Shown: piece by piece, positions 15,476-23,536 of the stretch | Layout of the letters: every line of letters starts with the position of its first letter | Numbering within the stretch: position 1 is the stretch's first letter | From: Paracoccaceae bacterium | GTDB lineage: Bacteria > Pseudomonadota > Alphaproteobacteria > Rhodobacterales > Rhodobacteraceae | Length of the DNA stretch: 40,797 nucleotides | Assembly: GCA_024226455.1 (NCBI GenBank) | Contig: JAAELR010000120.1 | Coordinates: 1 to 40,797 of the forward strand | Direction: 5' to 3' | Notes under the pieces: model-generated | The model's database searches: none | Seen by the model: only the letters and a program-made list of their open reading frames with translations | What the model was told of the DNA's origin: nothing | Translations under genes and position numbers: made by a program

Positions 15476-16780
15476 ATGAACCTTTCAGCGCTCAAATCCG
15501 GCAATTTCCGGACCTATCTTGCCGGCAATCTCTGTGCTCTGAACCCGCTGTGGATGCTGCGGGTCACCGTAGGCTGGATCGCCTGGGACATTACCGGCTC
15601 TGCCAGTTTCGTCGGCCTGATCGCATTTCTTTACTTTTCACCCGCGATGGTGGCCGGACCGATCTTTGGTGTGCTGGCCGACCGGATCAACCTGCGTCAC
15701 GCCTCGCTGATCACCCAGTCGGTGCAGCTGTGCCTGGCGCTGTCGCTTTTGGTGCTGAACCGGCTGGAGACGCTGGGACAGGTGCAGCTTGTGGCCTATG
15801 CCGCCGCCGCGGGTCTGACGCTGGCGGCGAACGGACCGATCCGCATGTCGCTGGGGCCACGACTGGTCGAGCGTCCGATGATCGGGTCGGTGGTGATGCT
15901 GACGGCGGCCAATTTCAACCTCGCCCGCCTGACAGGCCCGGCCATCGGCGGCTGGCTGATCGCGCGCTACGGCGTGGATGGGGCGCTTGTTGTCATCGCG
16001 GCCTGCTACCTGCCGTTCCTCGCGGCGCTGTCCGTCATCCGTCTGCGGTCGCGCAGTTCGCAACAAGACGCCCCGCCTGCCTTCTTTGCCGCGCTGATGG
16101 AGGGAATAACCCATGTGCGTGGGCACGCGGTCATTCGCCAGGCGCTGTTTCTCAGCGCGCTGGTGTCCTTCTTCCTCCGGGGCACACTGGAAATACTGCC
16201 GGTTCTGGCCGACGGGGTGCTGAACCGGGGTGCCGCATGGCTGGGCATGCTGACCTCGGCGGCGGGTTTCGGTGCGTTGCTGGGCGGTTTGACCGTGGCG
16301 GTTCTGACCGGCCGCAGCCCGGCGCCGCTGCCGATGCGGGTCTATGCCATGACCGGTCTGGGACTGCTCGGGGTGTCTGGGCTGGGGCTCAACCCGACAT
16401 GGCTCGGCGCGCTGGTGCTGGTCGGCGCGGTTGGCTTTTTCGCAACGGCGATCGGGATATTCTGCCAGAGCGTGATCCAGATGGATGTCGATGACAACAT
16501 TCGCGGGCGCGTGATGAGTATCTGGGGCATGGTCGGCATCGGCTCTGCCGCCGCCGGCGGGGCGGTTTTGGGGATTTTTTCCGACCTTTTGGGATTTTCC
16601 ACCACCTTGCCCGCCGCCGCCGGGCTGGCGCTGGCGGCACAGGTCTGGCGGCAGAGTTTCCGAGGTCAGGCCGGTTTCAGCAGCGAGATAATCTCGGAAC
16701 AGTTGTCGAGCCGCCCATCACAGCAGTCCGACAGCAGAAACCCCACCAGATCGTTCACCGCCGACAGGTTGGCGGAATAG
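15476..16780 (+). CDS. MFS transporter, EntS/MFS_3-like
   Basis: A 434-residue inner-membrane protein with about twelve hydrophobic segments. The loop between helices 2 and 3 reads GVLADRINLRH, a fair match to the major facilitator G-x-LADR motif, and the start MNLSALKSGNFRTYLAGN is typical of the EntS/MFS_3 branch. Substrate is unknown. Its last 115 bases overlap the 3' end of the convergent arsR gene; the extra hydrophilic tail (about residues 395-434) is the overlapping part, so the ancestral protein may have ended earlier. CGGGACAG precedes the ATG. Confidence 0.85.
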   Translation: MNLSALKSGNFRTYLAGNLCALNPLWMLRVTVGWIAWDITGSASFVGLIAFLYFSPAMVAGPIFGVLADRINLRHASLITQSVQLCLALSLLVLNRLETLGQVQLVAYAAAAGLTLAANGPIRMSLGPRLVERPMIGSVVMLTAANFNLARLTGPAIGGWLIARYGVDGALVVIAACYLPFLAALSVIRLRSRSSQQDAPPAFFAALMEGITHVRGHAVIRQALFLSALVSFFLRGTLEILPVLADGVLNRGAAWLGMLTSAAGFGALLGGLTVAVLTGRSPAPLPMRVYAMTGLGLLGVSGLGLNPTWLGALVLVGAVGFFATAIGIFCQSVIQMDVDDNIRGRVMSIWGMVGIGSAAAGGAVLGIFSDLLGFSTTLPAAAGLALAAQVWRQSFRGQAGFSSEIISEQLSSRPSQQSDSRNPTRSFTADRLAE

Positions 16781-16995
16781 TGGATCTCTCGCTGATGCCG
16801 GGTGGCACGCAGCAGCCCGGACCGTTTCAGCACCGACAGGTGCCCCGACAATGTCGATGGCACGATGCCCAGCCGACGGGATATCTCGCCAACCAGCAAC
16901 CCATCTGGCCCGGCCCGCACAAGCAGCCGGAAGATTGCCATACGCGAGGCCTGCGCCAAGGCGGCAAAGGCGCCGATTGCGGCTTCCTGATCCAT
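16666..16995 (-). CDS. arsR: ArsR-family transcriptional repressor
   Basis: A 109-residue winged-helix repressor. The recognition helix region reads EISRRLGIVPSTLSGHLSVLKRSGLL, standard for ArsR. The C-terminus carries C91, C92 and C99 (CCDGRLDNC), closely like the C95/C96/C102 arsenite site of the Acidithiobacillus-type ArsR, so trivalent arsenic or a similar thiophile is the likely inducer. It is divergent from the CMD/AhpD-like gene, and both its own promoter and that gene's leader contain matching dyads. The ATG at 16995 is about where transcription should begin, implying a leaderless mRNA. It is convergent with, and overlaps, the MFS gene. Confidence 0.92.
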   Translation of the reverse strand: MDQEAAIGAFAALAQASRMAIFRLLVRAGPDGLLVGEISRRLGIVPSTLSGHLSVLKRSGLLRATRHQREIHYSANLSAVNDLVGFLLSDCCDGRLDNCSEIISLLKPA

Positions 16996-16997
16996 AA

Positions 16998-17013
16998 TTC
17001 GTTATTACCCGAA
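16998..17013. promoter_or_regulatory. ArsR operator, proximal to arsR (imperfect dyad)
   Basis: TTCGTTATTACCCGAA has outer arms TTCG/CGAA and matches the second dyad at 17062-17077 in arms and spacing. It overlaps the predicted arsR -10 element, which suits autorepression. Confidence 0.6.
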
Positions 17014-17030
17014 ATATCGAAGGTTGACAA
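17002..17030 (-). promoter_or_regulatory. arsR promoter (leaderless)
   Basis: On the minus strand, -35 TTGTCA (17030-17025) and -10 TAATAA (17007-17002) are separated by exactly 17 bases. The start of transcription would be at about 16995, which is the A of the arsR ATG. No ribosome-binding site is seen. A plus-strand TTGACA (17024-17029) overlaps the same element and may serve the divergent operon. Confidence 0.5.
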
Positions 17031-17061
17031 GAACTGCCCCCGGCTGTAGCCCGGACATCAA

Positions 17062-17077
17062 TTCGGTAATTGCCGAA
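17062..17077. promoter_or_regulatory. ArsR operator, proximal to the CMD/AhpD-like operon (perfect dyad)
   Basis: TTCGGTAATTGCCGAA is a dyad with perfect TTCGG/CCGAA arms and a six-base centre, 23 bases upstream of the CMD gene ATG. Its copy upstream of arsR makes ArsR the natural ligand. Confidence 0.65.
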
Positions 17078-17100
17078 ATGACCCCGACCAGGAGAACGAC

Positions 17101-17412
17101 ATGGGAATTCTGCGAGACAACATGGCCGATTTCGGCACCGCGCTCGACAAGGTGGATGCCAAGCTTGACGCCGCGCGCCCGTTTGACAAGAAGACAGACG
17201 AATTGCTGCGCTTTGCGCTGTCGATCAAGGGCCGGTCGGCGCCCTGCGTGCGCAAGCACTTCAAAGGCTCAAAAGCCGCCGGCGCCACGGATGCCGAGAT
17301 CGGCTATGTCTTTGCCCTGACCATGCGGGAATCGGCGGGTGCCGATGAATGCTGGACGGCCGGGGTTCTGTCCGAGCTTGCGGCCGCGGACGACAGCGGC
17401 GCCTGCGGCTGA
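17101..17412 (+). CDS. carboxymuconolactone decarboxylase/AhpD-like protein with a reduced cysteine motif
   Basis: A 103-residue all-helical protein of the CMD/AhpD family. The region LRFALSIKGRSAPCVRKHFKGSKAAGATDAEI is the family core. AhpD peroxidase-type members have CxxCxxxH; here only CxxxH (C-V-R-K-H) remains, with alanine-proline where the first cysteine would be. Disulfide reductase chemistry of the usual kind is therefore doubtful. AGGAG precedes the ATG. It is the first gene of the ArsR-flanked operon and lies nine bases before the deacylase-like gene. Confidence 0.85.
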   Translation: MGILRDNMADFGTALDKVDAKLDAARPFDKKTDELLRFALSIKGRSAPCVRKHFKGSKAAGATDAEIGYVFALTMRESAGADECWTAGVLSELAAADDSGACG

Positions 17413-17421
17413 TCCGGGCAC

Positions 17422-18429
17422 ATGCCCGGCACCCTGATCACATCCGAGGTCAATTTCGAGGCCCCGGGACGGCAGACCGGTTTCCTGCGTCTGCCGCACT
17501 CGGTGCACCGGTCGGCCTATGGCTGGCTGCCGGTGCCGGTTACGGTGCTGACCAACGGCAAAGGGCCGACGCTACTGATGCTGGCGGGGGTGCACGGGGA
17601 TGAGTACGAGGGCCAGATCGCGCTGACCAAGCTGGTGCACAGCCTGACGCCCGACCAGATCCGCGGGCGGATCATCATCCTGACCATGGTCAATTTCCCC
17701 GCGGCCGAAGCGGGTCTGAGGACCTCGCCGATCGACGAGGGCAACCTCAACCGCGCCTTTCCGGGCGACCCCGGCGGTACGCCGACCCATATGATCGCGC
17801 ATTACGTCGAGAGCGTTCTGATGCCCATGGCGGATCACATGGTGGATCTGCATTCGGGCGGAACGTCTCTCTGCTACCCGCCGACATTGCTGCGCGGGCC
17901 GGGGCATGACGAGACCGAAGCGGCCAGACTGAAGACGCTGCAGGCGGCGTTCGATCTGCCCTATACTTGGGTCTTCACCGGTGGCGGAGGCCCGAAATCG
18001 ACGGCGCGCACGGCTCTGGGGGCGGCCAACCGCAAGGGTGTCACCGGTATCATGGCCGAACTGGGTGGCGGCGGGGCGGTGTCGCGCGATGTCCTGCGGC
18101 GAACCGAGCGGGGCCTGCGCCGGGTGCTGCACGCGCTGGACATGCTGCCCTCATATACCCCGGATGCCGCACAGGGGACCAGAGAGTTGAACGCGCGGGG
18201 CTCGGTCTTTACCTCTGAGGCGGGCCTGTTCGAACCGTTCAAGGACATCGCCGACCCGGTGGCAGAGGGTGAAACCGTCGGGATGGTCCACCACCCCGAC
18301 ACACCATGGCAGGCGCCCGACCCGGTGCGGTCCGAATACCAGGGCATGGTGCTGTGCAAACGCAGCCTTGGTCAGGTCCGGCGCGGCGACGCGGTGTTCC
18401 AGATCGCGGCGGATGTCGAGGCAACATGA
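17422..18429 (+). CDS. succinylglutamate desuccinylase/aspartoacylase-family deacylase, DoeB-like
   Basis: A 335-residue zinc carboxypeptidase-fold (M14-like) enzyme. Zinc ligands are in GVHGDEYEG (His and Glu) and DLHSGG (His), and the catalytic glutamate is in MAELGGGGAV. Overall pattern resembles N-acetyl-diaminobutyrate deacetylase (DoeB) of ectoine breakdown and related N-acyl amino acid deacylases. The rest of the ectoine pathway (DoeA, EutC, ectoine TRAP genes) is not adjacent, so the substrate may be another N-acyl amino acid. Its TGA overlaps the next ATG. Confidence 0.85.
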   Translation: MPGTLITSEVNFEAPGRQTGFLRLPHSVHRSAYGWLPVPVTVLTNGKGPTLLMLAGVHGDEYEGQIALTKLVHSLTPDQIRGRIIILTMVNFPAAEAGLRTSPIDEGNLNRAFPGDPGGTPTHMIAHYVESVLMPMADHMVDLHSGGTSLCYPPTLLRGPGHDETEAARLKTLQAAFDLPYTWVFTGGGGPKSTARTALGAANRKGVTGIMAELGGGGAVSRDVLRRTERGLRRVLHALDMLPSYTPDAAQGTRELNARGSVFTSEAGLFEPFKDIADPVAEGETVGMVHHPDTPWQAPDPVRSEYQGMVLCKRSLGQVRRGDAVFQIAADVEAT

Positions 18430-19433
18430 ACCCGCAACAACAAGCCACCGCTCACCCGGTCTCGCTGCAAGATGTGCGGCAGGCGGGCGTTGCGCTGGGC
18501 GGGGTTGCCACGCGCACACCGCTGCTTGAGAACCCGGATGTGAACCAGGCGCTTGGCGGGCGGCTGCTGATCAAGGCCGAGTGCGCCCAGCGCACCGGCG
18601 CGTTCAAGATCCGGGGCGCTTATTGGCGCATTCTGCAGATGAGCGCTGAGGAGCGCGCGCGTGGGGCGATCACCTACAGTTCCGGCAACCACGCGCTGGG
18701 CGTGGCGCGGGCGGCGCAGATCCTGGGCACATCGGCGCTGATCGTGATGCCCGGCGATGCGCCCGCGGCAAAGGTGCAGGCGGTCAGGGAACTGGGCGCC
18801 GAGATCGCCACCTATGACCGCGACACCGAGAATTACGACGATGTGGTCACTGGGCTGATGGCCGAAACCGGTCGCATCCACGTGCCGCCCAGCGCCGACC
18901 CGCATGTGCTGGCGGGTGCCGGCACGGTGACGCTGGAGATCTTCGAACAGGCCGGGGCGCTGCGGGCCAAACCAGATGCGATTCTGACCCCCTGCGGCGG
19001 CGGCGGGTTGACGGCTTCTGCCGCCATCGTTGCCCAAGCCCTGGCTCCCGACGCGATGGTCTACGCGGTCGAGCCGGAGCTTTTCGACGACACCACGAGG
19101 TCGCTGCAGGCGGGCGAACGGCTGGCCAACCCGAAGGGCCGGCGCACCATCTGCGATGCGATCATGACGCCGATCCCTAACCCGGTGACCTTTGCCATCA
19201 ACCGCGACCTGTTGGCCGGTGGTCTGACGGTCAGCGACGCCGAGGTGCGCCACGCCATGCGCTTTGCCTTCGATCACTACAAGATCGTGGTCGAACCCGG
19301 CGCCGCAGTGGGCATCGCTGCCGTTCTGAACGGCCGGATCGACATCAAGGCAAAGACCATCGCCACCGTCGTGACCGGCGGCAATATCGACATGGGGCGG
19401 TTCTGCGCCCTGATCAGCGACGACACCGGATAG
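18426..19433 (+). CDS. PLP-dependent threonine/serine dehydratase-like enzyme (EutB-like)
   Basis: A 335-residue fold-type II PLP enzyme. K61 in RTGAFKIRGA is the Schiff-base lysine, SSGNHALGVA is the substrate loop, and TPCGGGGL binds the cofactor phosphate. There is no C-terminal ACT regulatory domain, so it is a catabolic type. Dehydratases of this kind accompany DoeB in hydroxyectoine utilisation (EutB), but racemase or threonine/serine dehydratase activity is equally possible. Start ATG 18426 forms an ATGA overlap with the preceding gene; the frame is open further upstream but only within that gene. Confidence 0.87.
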   Translation: MNPQQQATAHPVSLQDVRQAGVALGGVATRTPLLENPDVNQALGGRLLIKAECAQRTGAFKIRGAYWRILQMSAEERARGAITYSSGNHALGVARAAQILGTSALIVMPGDAPAAKVQAVRELGAEIATYDRDTENYDDVVTGLMAETGRIHVPPSADPHVLAGAGTVTLEIFEQAGALRAKPDAILTPCGGGGLTASAAIVAQALAPDAMVYAVEPELFDDTTRSLQAGERLANPKGRRTICDAIMTPIPNPVTFAINRDLLAGGLTVSDAEVRHAMRFAFDHYKIVVEPGAAVGIAAVLNGRIDIKAKTIATVVTGGNIDMGRFCALISDDTG

Positions 19434-19442
19434 GAGCCCGCA

Positions 19443-20108
19443 ATGGAACGCAAACTGATGGCCGAATGGCTTGGCACTTTCTCTCTGCTGGCAACGGTGG
19501 TGGGATCGGGTATCATGGCAGAGCGGCTGGCGGACGGAAACCTCGCCATCGCCCTTCTGGGCAACACCATCCCCACCGGCGCCATTCTGGTGGTGCTGAT
19601 CACCGTGTTCGGCCCGATATCGGGCGCGCATTTCAACCCGGCGGTGACGCTCAGCTTTCTTTTGCGCAAGGAAATCGCGTTGGGCGCGGCAGCGCTGTTC
19701 GTGCTGGCGCAGATCTTCGGCGGCATCGCCGGGGTCTTCGCGGCGCATGTCATGTTCGACAACCCGATCTTCGACCCCTCGACCACCAACCGCACCGGGG
19801 TCGGCCAATGGGCGGGCGAGTTCGTCGCCACCTTCGGCCTTGTCGGCACCATTCTGGCCTGTCTCAAAGCGCGGGCCGATTTCGTGCCGATGGCGGTCGG
19901 GCTTTACATCACAGCCGCCTACTGGTTCACCTCGTCAACCTCTTTCGCCAACCCGGCGGTGACCATCGCGCGTGGCTTTTCCGACACCTTCGCCGGCATC
20001 AATCCGGCCAATATCGCCGCCTTCGTCGCGTTGCAACTGGTCGCCGCGGTGCTGGCAACGCTGTTCTTCGGCTGGCTGCTGGCTGATGACGGGTCCAAAA
20101 CCGCATGA
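19443..20108 (+). CDS. aquaporin-family channel, AqpS-like
   Basis: A 221-residue six-helix membrane channel with both pore motifs: NPA in GAHFNPAVTLS and in SFANPAVTIAR. The start LATVVGSGIMAERLADGN and the segment GLYITAAYWFTSSTSFANPAV closely recall AqpS, the aquaglyceroporin that replaces ArsB in the Sinorhizobium arsenic operon and conducts arsenite. The nearby ArsR with an arsenite-type cysteine site strengthens that reading, but no arsC or arsH is present. AGGAG precedes the ATG; the stop overlaps the next gene's ATG. Other small uncharged solutes are possible. Confidence 0.9.
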   Translation: MERKLMAEWLGTFSLLATVVGSGIMAERLADGNLAIALLGNTIPTGAILVVLITVFGPISGAHFNPAVTLSFLLRKEIALGAAALFVLAQIFGGIAGVFAAHVMFDNPIFDPSTTNRTGVGQWAGEFVATFGLVGTILACLKARADFVPMAVGLYITAAYWFTSSTSFANPAVTIARGFSDTFAGINPANIAAFVALQLVAAVLATLFFGWLLADDGSKTA

Positions 20109-21283
20109 GCGCGCCCGAATTCAATTTCGATGAAGAGATCGACCGGCGCGAGGTTCCGGCGCTGAAGCCGCACCGCTTGGTGCTGGGCGCGGACGGGACC
20201 GACCTGTTCCCCGCCGGCGTGGCCGACATGGATTTCCGCGCCCCGCCGCCGGTGCTCGACGCCTTGCAAGACCGGCTGCAGCACGGCATCTTCGGCTATG
20301 AGACGGTCCCGGACAGGTTAGTGCCGGCGCTGACCGGCTGGTTCGCCGGGCGTCACGGCTGGCAGATAGACCCCGGCCATGTGCTGCGTGCGCCCAACGT
20401 GCTGAACAGCCTTGCCATCGCCGCATCGCTTTTCACCGGCCCGGGCGACGGCATCATCGTGCAGCCCCCGGTGTTCTTCGATTTCTTCGATATCATCGCC
20501 GAGAATGGCCGCCGGGTGGTCGGCAACCCGTTGATCCTGACGGCCGGGCACTACGAGATGGATTTTGCCGGGCTAGAGGCGCTGGCCGCCGAGCCGCTAA
20601 CCCGGATGCTCTATCTGTGCAATCCGCACAACCCGGTGGGCCGGGTCTGGCGCCGCGACGAACTGGAAAGGCTGGCCGATATCTGCCGCCGCAACGGGGT
20701 GCTGGTGGTGGCCGACGAGATCCACGCCGACATCACCTTTCCGGGCTACCCCTACACGCCCTTCGCCACGCTATCACAGGCGGATGCGCTGAACTCCGTC
20801 ACCTGCATCTCGCCCGCCAAAAGCTTCAACATCGCCGCTTGCTGTTCGTCGTTCACGGTGATCGCCGACGACGACAGGCGCAAGGCGTTTCAGGCCGAGA
20901 ACAGCCGTCTGACCGTCAACAAGAACAACGCCTTTGCCAGCGTCGCGATGCAGGCGGCCTATGGCGAGGGCGGGCCTTGGCTCGACGCCGCCCTCAGCTA
21001 TGTTCAGGGTAACCTCGCACTGGTCCGCGACCGGCTTGCGCGATCCCCGGTCCGGCTGATCGAGCCCGAGGGCACGTTCCTGCTCTGGCTCGATTTCCGC
21101 GCGCTGGGGCTGGGGCCGGAAGAGTTGACGGCGTTCCTGCGCGGCAGGGCGAAATGGGCGGTAACCCGAGGCCCGGCCTTTGGCGAGCAAGGCATCGGCT
21201 TTGCCCGGCTCAACATCGCCTGCACCCGCTCCCGGCTGACGACCGCACTGGATCGGCTGGAACGGGCAGTGTCGCGCCGCTGA
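20105..21283 (+). CDS. PatB/MalY-family PLP C-S lyase (cystathionine beta-lyase-like)
   Basis: A 392-residue fold-type I aminotransferase-like enzyme. FPAGVADMDFRAP and the GIFGYE segment are hallmarks of the PatB/MalY branch. LCNPHNPVGRVW and VVADEIHADI bind PLP, K239 in SPAKSFNIAACC is the Schiff-base lysine, and RLNIACTRS holds the carboxylate-binding arginine. The likely reaction is beta-elimination of a cysteine thioether to a thiol, pyruvate and ammonia. ATGA overlap with the aquaporin gene shows coupled translation. Confidence 0.92.
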   Translation: MSAPEFNFDEEIDRREVPALKPHRLVLGADGTDLFPAGVADMDFRAPPPVLDALQDRLQHGIFGYETVPDRLVPALTGWFAGRHGWQIDPGHVLRAPNVLNSLAIAASLFTGPGDGIIVQPPVFFDFFDIIAENGRRVVGNPLILTAGHYEMDFAGLEALAAEPLTRMLYLCNPHNPVGRVWRRDELERLADICRRNGVLVVADEIHADITFPGYPYTPFATLSQADALNSVTCISPAKSFNIAACCSSFTVIADDDRRKAFQAENSRLTVNKNNAFASVAMQAAYGEGGPWLDAALSYVQGNLALVRDRLARSPVRLIEPEGTFLLWLDFRALGLGPEELTAFLRGRAKWAVTRGPAFGEQGIGFARLNIACTRSRLTTALDRLERAVSRR

Positions 21284-21426
21284 ACGCTGGGGCGGCCAGG
21301 GCGGCCAGGGCGATCACAAAGCACGCAACCGCGCATGGTTCGGCTTGGATATCGGGTCCGGATGCATCACAAGGGTACCGGGGCCGGCAACGGTATCAAC
21401 CTGACAGACACAGCGGAGACGCAACC

Positions 21427-22179
21427 ATGACCGACACACCCATCGCTCTTGTCACCGGCGCCGCCCGTGGCATCGGATTGGCCAGCGCCGAGGCGCTGGC
21501 CGAGAACGGCTTTCGGCTGGTTGTCAGCGATATCGAGGCCGAAGGGGTTGTCGCCGCTGCGCGACAGATCGGCGGCAACACCATGGCTATGATCTGCGAC
21601 ATGGGCGACCCGACGCAGATCGGCGCGATGTTCGACCGGATAGAGGCACAGGCAGGTCCCGTGGCGGCACTGGTCAACAATGCCGGCATCGCCCTGCCCG
21701 GCTCGTTCCTTGACTATTCGCTCGACGATTTCCGCAAGGTTCTGGACGTCAACCTGATCGGCGCCTTCGCCGCCACCCAAAGGGCCGCGCGGACCATGGT
21801 CGAACGTGGCATCGCCGGTTCGGTCGTCAACATGTCGTCGGTCAACGCGGTTCTGGCCATTCCGGCCATCCCGGCCTATTGCGCCTCCAAGGGCGGCATC
21901 ATGCAGCTGACCAAGGCCGCCTCGCTGGCGCTGGCGCCGCACGGCATCCGGGTCAACGCCGTCGGTCCCGGTTCGATCGACACGGCGATGATGGCGGGCG
22001 TCAACGCCGACCCCGAGGCGCTGAAGAAGGCGTTGAGCCGCACACCGCTGGGCCGCATCGGCACGGCGCGCGAGATTGCCGACACGGTCGCGTTCCTTGC
22101 GTCGGACAAGGCAAGCTACATCACCGGTGAAACGATCTATGTCGATGGCGGGCGGCAAGGCCTGAACTACGTGATGTAG
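21427..22179 (+). CDS. SDR-family oxidoreductase
   Basis: A 250-residue classical short-chain dehydrogenase: TGAARGIG near residue 10 for the dinucleotide, NNAG, NMSS with the catalytic serine, and Y151-x3-K155 (YCASK). The C-terminus has GETIYVDGGRQ. An Asp at the end of the second strand (VVSDIE) favours NAD(H). It is 143 bases after the lyase gene with GGAG before the ATG, so it may be the last gene of that operon or separately transcribed. The substrate is not evident. Confidence 0.92.
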   Translation: MTDTPIALVTGAARGIGLASAEALAENGFRLVVSDIEAEGVVAAARQIGGNTMAMICDMGDPTQIGAMFDRIEAQAGPVAALVNNAGIALPGSFLDYSLDDFRKVLDVNLIGAFAATQRAARTMVERGIAGSVVNMSSVNAVLAIPAIPAYCASKGGIMQLTKAASLALAPHGIRVNAVGPGSIDTAMMAGVNADPEALKKALSRTPLGRIGTAREIADTVAFLASDKASYITGETIYVDGGRQGLNYVM

Positions 22180-22309
22180 CGGCCTGACCGATGCCGAAAG
22201 GTGGGCATTGCCGCAGGAACGGGGCGCCGCGCGCCGCCCAGTGGCAGGCTAACACCCTGTTCAGGCTCGCACGATGACGGCGCGCATGTCACGGGCGAAG
22301 GCCGGATTG

Positions 22310-23536
22310 TCAGGCCGACCGGAAATCCTTGGCCGAGATACCGTGCTTCGACAGCCGATCATAGAGCGTGTTGCGCGGAACCCCGAGCGATTGCGCGGCC
22401 TCGGTGGCGCGGCCGCCGGTGCGCCTGAGAGTTTCCGTCAGGACCAGCTTTTCGAATGCGTCAATCTGCTGGGCCAGCGTCTGGTGCGTCGGCTCGAAGC
22501 CGCCGACCTGCTGACCCAGCATGAAGGACATGGTATAGGCCCGCAGTTGCGGCAGGTTTCCCGACCAGGGATGTGACAGGACATCCGCCATGGTGCTGTC
22601 GGATATGTTGGGCATGTCAGAGTTCATGCTGCGCGCGGTCTGCCGCAGCAGCATCTCGAACAGTTCCGGCAGATCGGCGCGCCGTTCGCTAAGATTCGGC
22701 ACCCGGATCTCGAAATAGGCGCCGTCGATCATCACGTCCTCGACCAGCACCGTGGGACCCAGCGACGCCAGGGCCGCAGTCGACGAGGTCAGCAGGCGCA
22801 GGTCAGGTTCCCGGGCCAGCAGGTCCAGCAGATCCTGTTGTTGCGACGGCGTCGCCAGATCAATGGACTTGCAAGAGAAATCCACCGGACCCTCGGGCAC
22901 GCGCAGATCGCGGATCGCGCTGTCAGAGGCGGTGCGCAGGTTCATCTGCAGATACCGGGCAGGCTCTGCCTCAAGCCGGTTGATCGTGTAGGCTGCCAGC
23001 TTCTTGCCGGCCCCCTCTTCTCCGAAGACGTGCACGTGGCGCCGGGTCGCGGCAATCCGGCGAAGCCCATCGCGAAACAGCTCGATGGCTTGCGACGGGC
23101 CGGGAAAGTTGGCCGCGGCGGCATCGTTGCGCAGCAGCGCTCTTTCGATATGCCGGGACTTCAATGCCAGTGCGCGGTGATCCAGCGCCCTGGACAGAAC
23201 CTCGACCAGCCGGTCGGTGCTGCAGGGTTTCTCCAGATAGTCCCACGCGCCTTCCTTCATCGCCCGCATCGCCGTAGGCACGTCGCTGTGGCCGGTCAGC
23301 AGGATCACCGGCAGATCGGGGTCGATATTCTGAGAAAACCCGAGCAGATCGAACCCGTCCTGATGCGGCATCCTGATGTCCGACAGGATCACCCCGTTGA
23401 AATTGGCCCGGATATTGCGCCGCGCCTGCACAAAACTGGACATGGGCAGCGGCGTGAACCCGGCCAGGTCGATGGTCTGGGCAAGCGAGGCCCGCAGCGC
23501 GTCGTCGTCCTCGACCAGCAGCACCTGTTTCGTCAT
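22310..23536 (-). CDS. dctD: DctD-like response regulator with an eroded AAA+ domain
   Basis: A 408-residue regulator partnered with the kinase upstream. The receiver domain has phospho-acceptor D53 (LSDIRMP) and the usual TGHSD and K103 positions. The central domain keeps a Walker-A-like GEEGAGKK (172-179) and an arginine-finger-like RVPNLSERRADLPEL, but the ELFGHERGAFTGA sigma-54 contact loop and the Walker B segment are missing and the region between is shortened. The C-terminal Fis-type helix-turn-helix (TEAAQSLGVPRNTLYDRLSKHG) is intact. It should bind DNA but cannot act as a normal sigma-54 activator; NtrC of Rhodobacter capsulatus is a known case of GAFTGA loss with housekeeping polymerase activation. 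Controls dctPQM presumably. Confidence 0.9.
   Translation of the reverse strand: MTKQVLLVEDDDALRASLAQTIDLAGFTPLPMSSFVQARRNIRANFNGVILSDIRMPHQDGFDLLGFSQNIDPDLPVILLTGHSDVPTAMRAMKEGAWDYLEKPCSTDRLVEVLSRALDHRALALKSRHIERALLRNDAAAANFPGPSQAIELFRDGLRRIAATRRHVHVFGEEGAGKKLAAYTINRLEAEPARYLQMNLRTASDSAIRDLRVPEGPVDFSCKSIDLATPSQQQDLLDLLAREPDLRLLTSSTAALASLGPTVLVEDVMIDGAYFEIRVPNLSERRADLPELFEMLLRQTARSMNSDMPNISDSTMADVLSHPWSGNLPQLRAYTMSFMLGQQVGGFEPTHQTLAQQIDAFEKLVLTETLRRTGGRATEAAQSLGVPRNTLYDRLSKHGISAKDFRSA

Noticed and set aside
17422-19433. Calling the DoeB-like and dehydratase-like genes a full ectoine/hydroxyectoine operon
   Set aside because: DoeA, EutC, the aminotransferase and the dedicated ectoine transporter are not adjacent; the TRAP system here is paired with DctB/D-like regulators instead.
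21284-21310. Tandem GGCGGCCAGG units after the C-S lyase stop
   Set aside because: Only two short copies; too small to call a repeat element.
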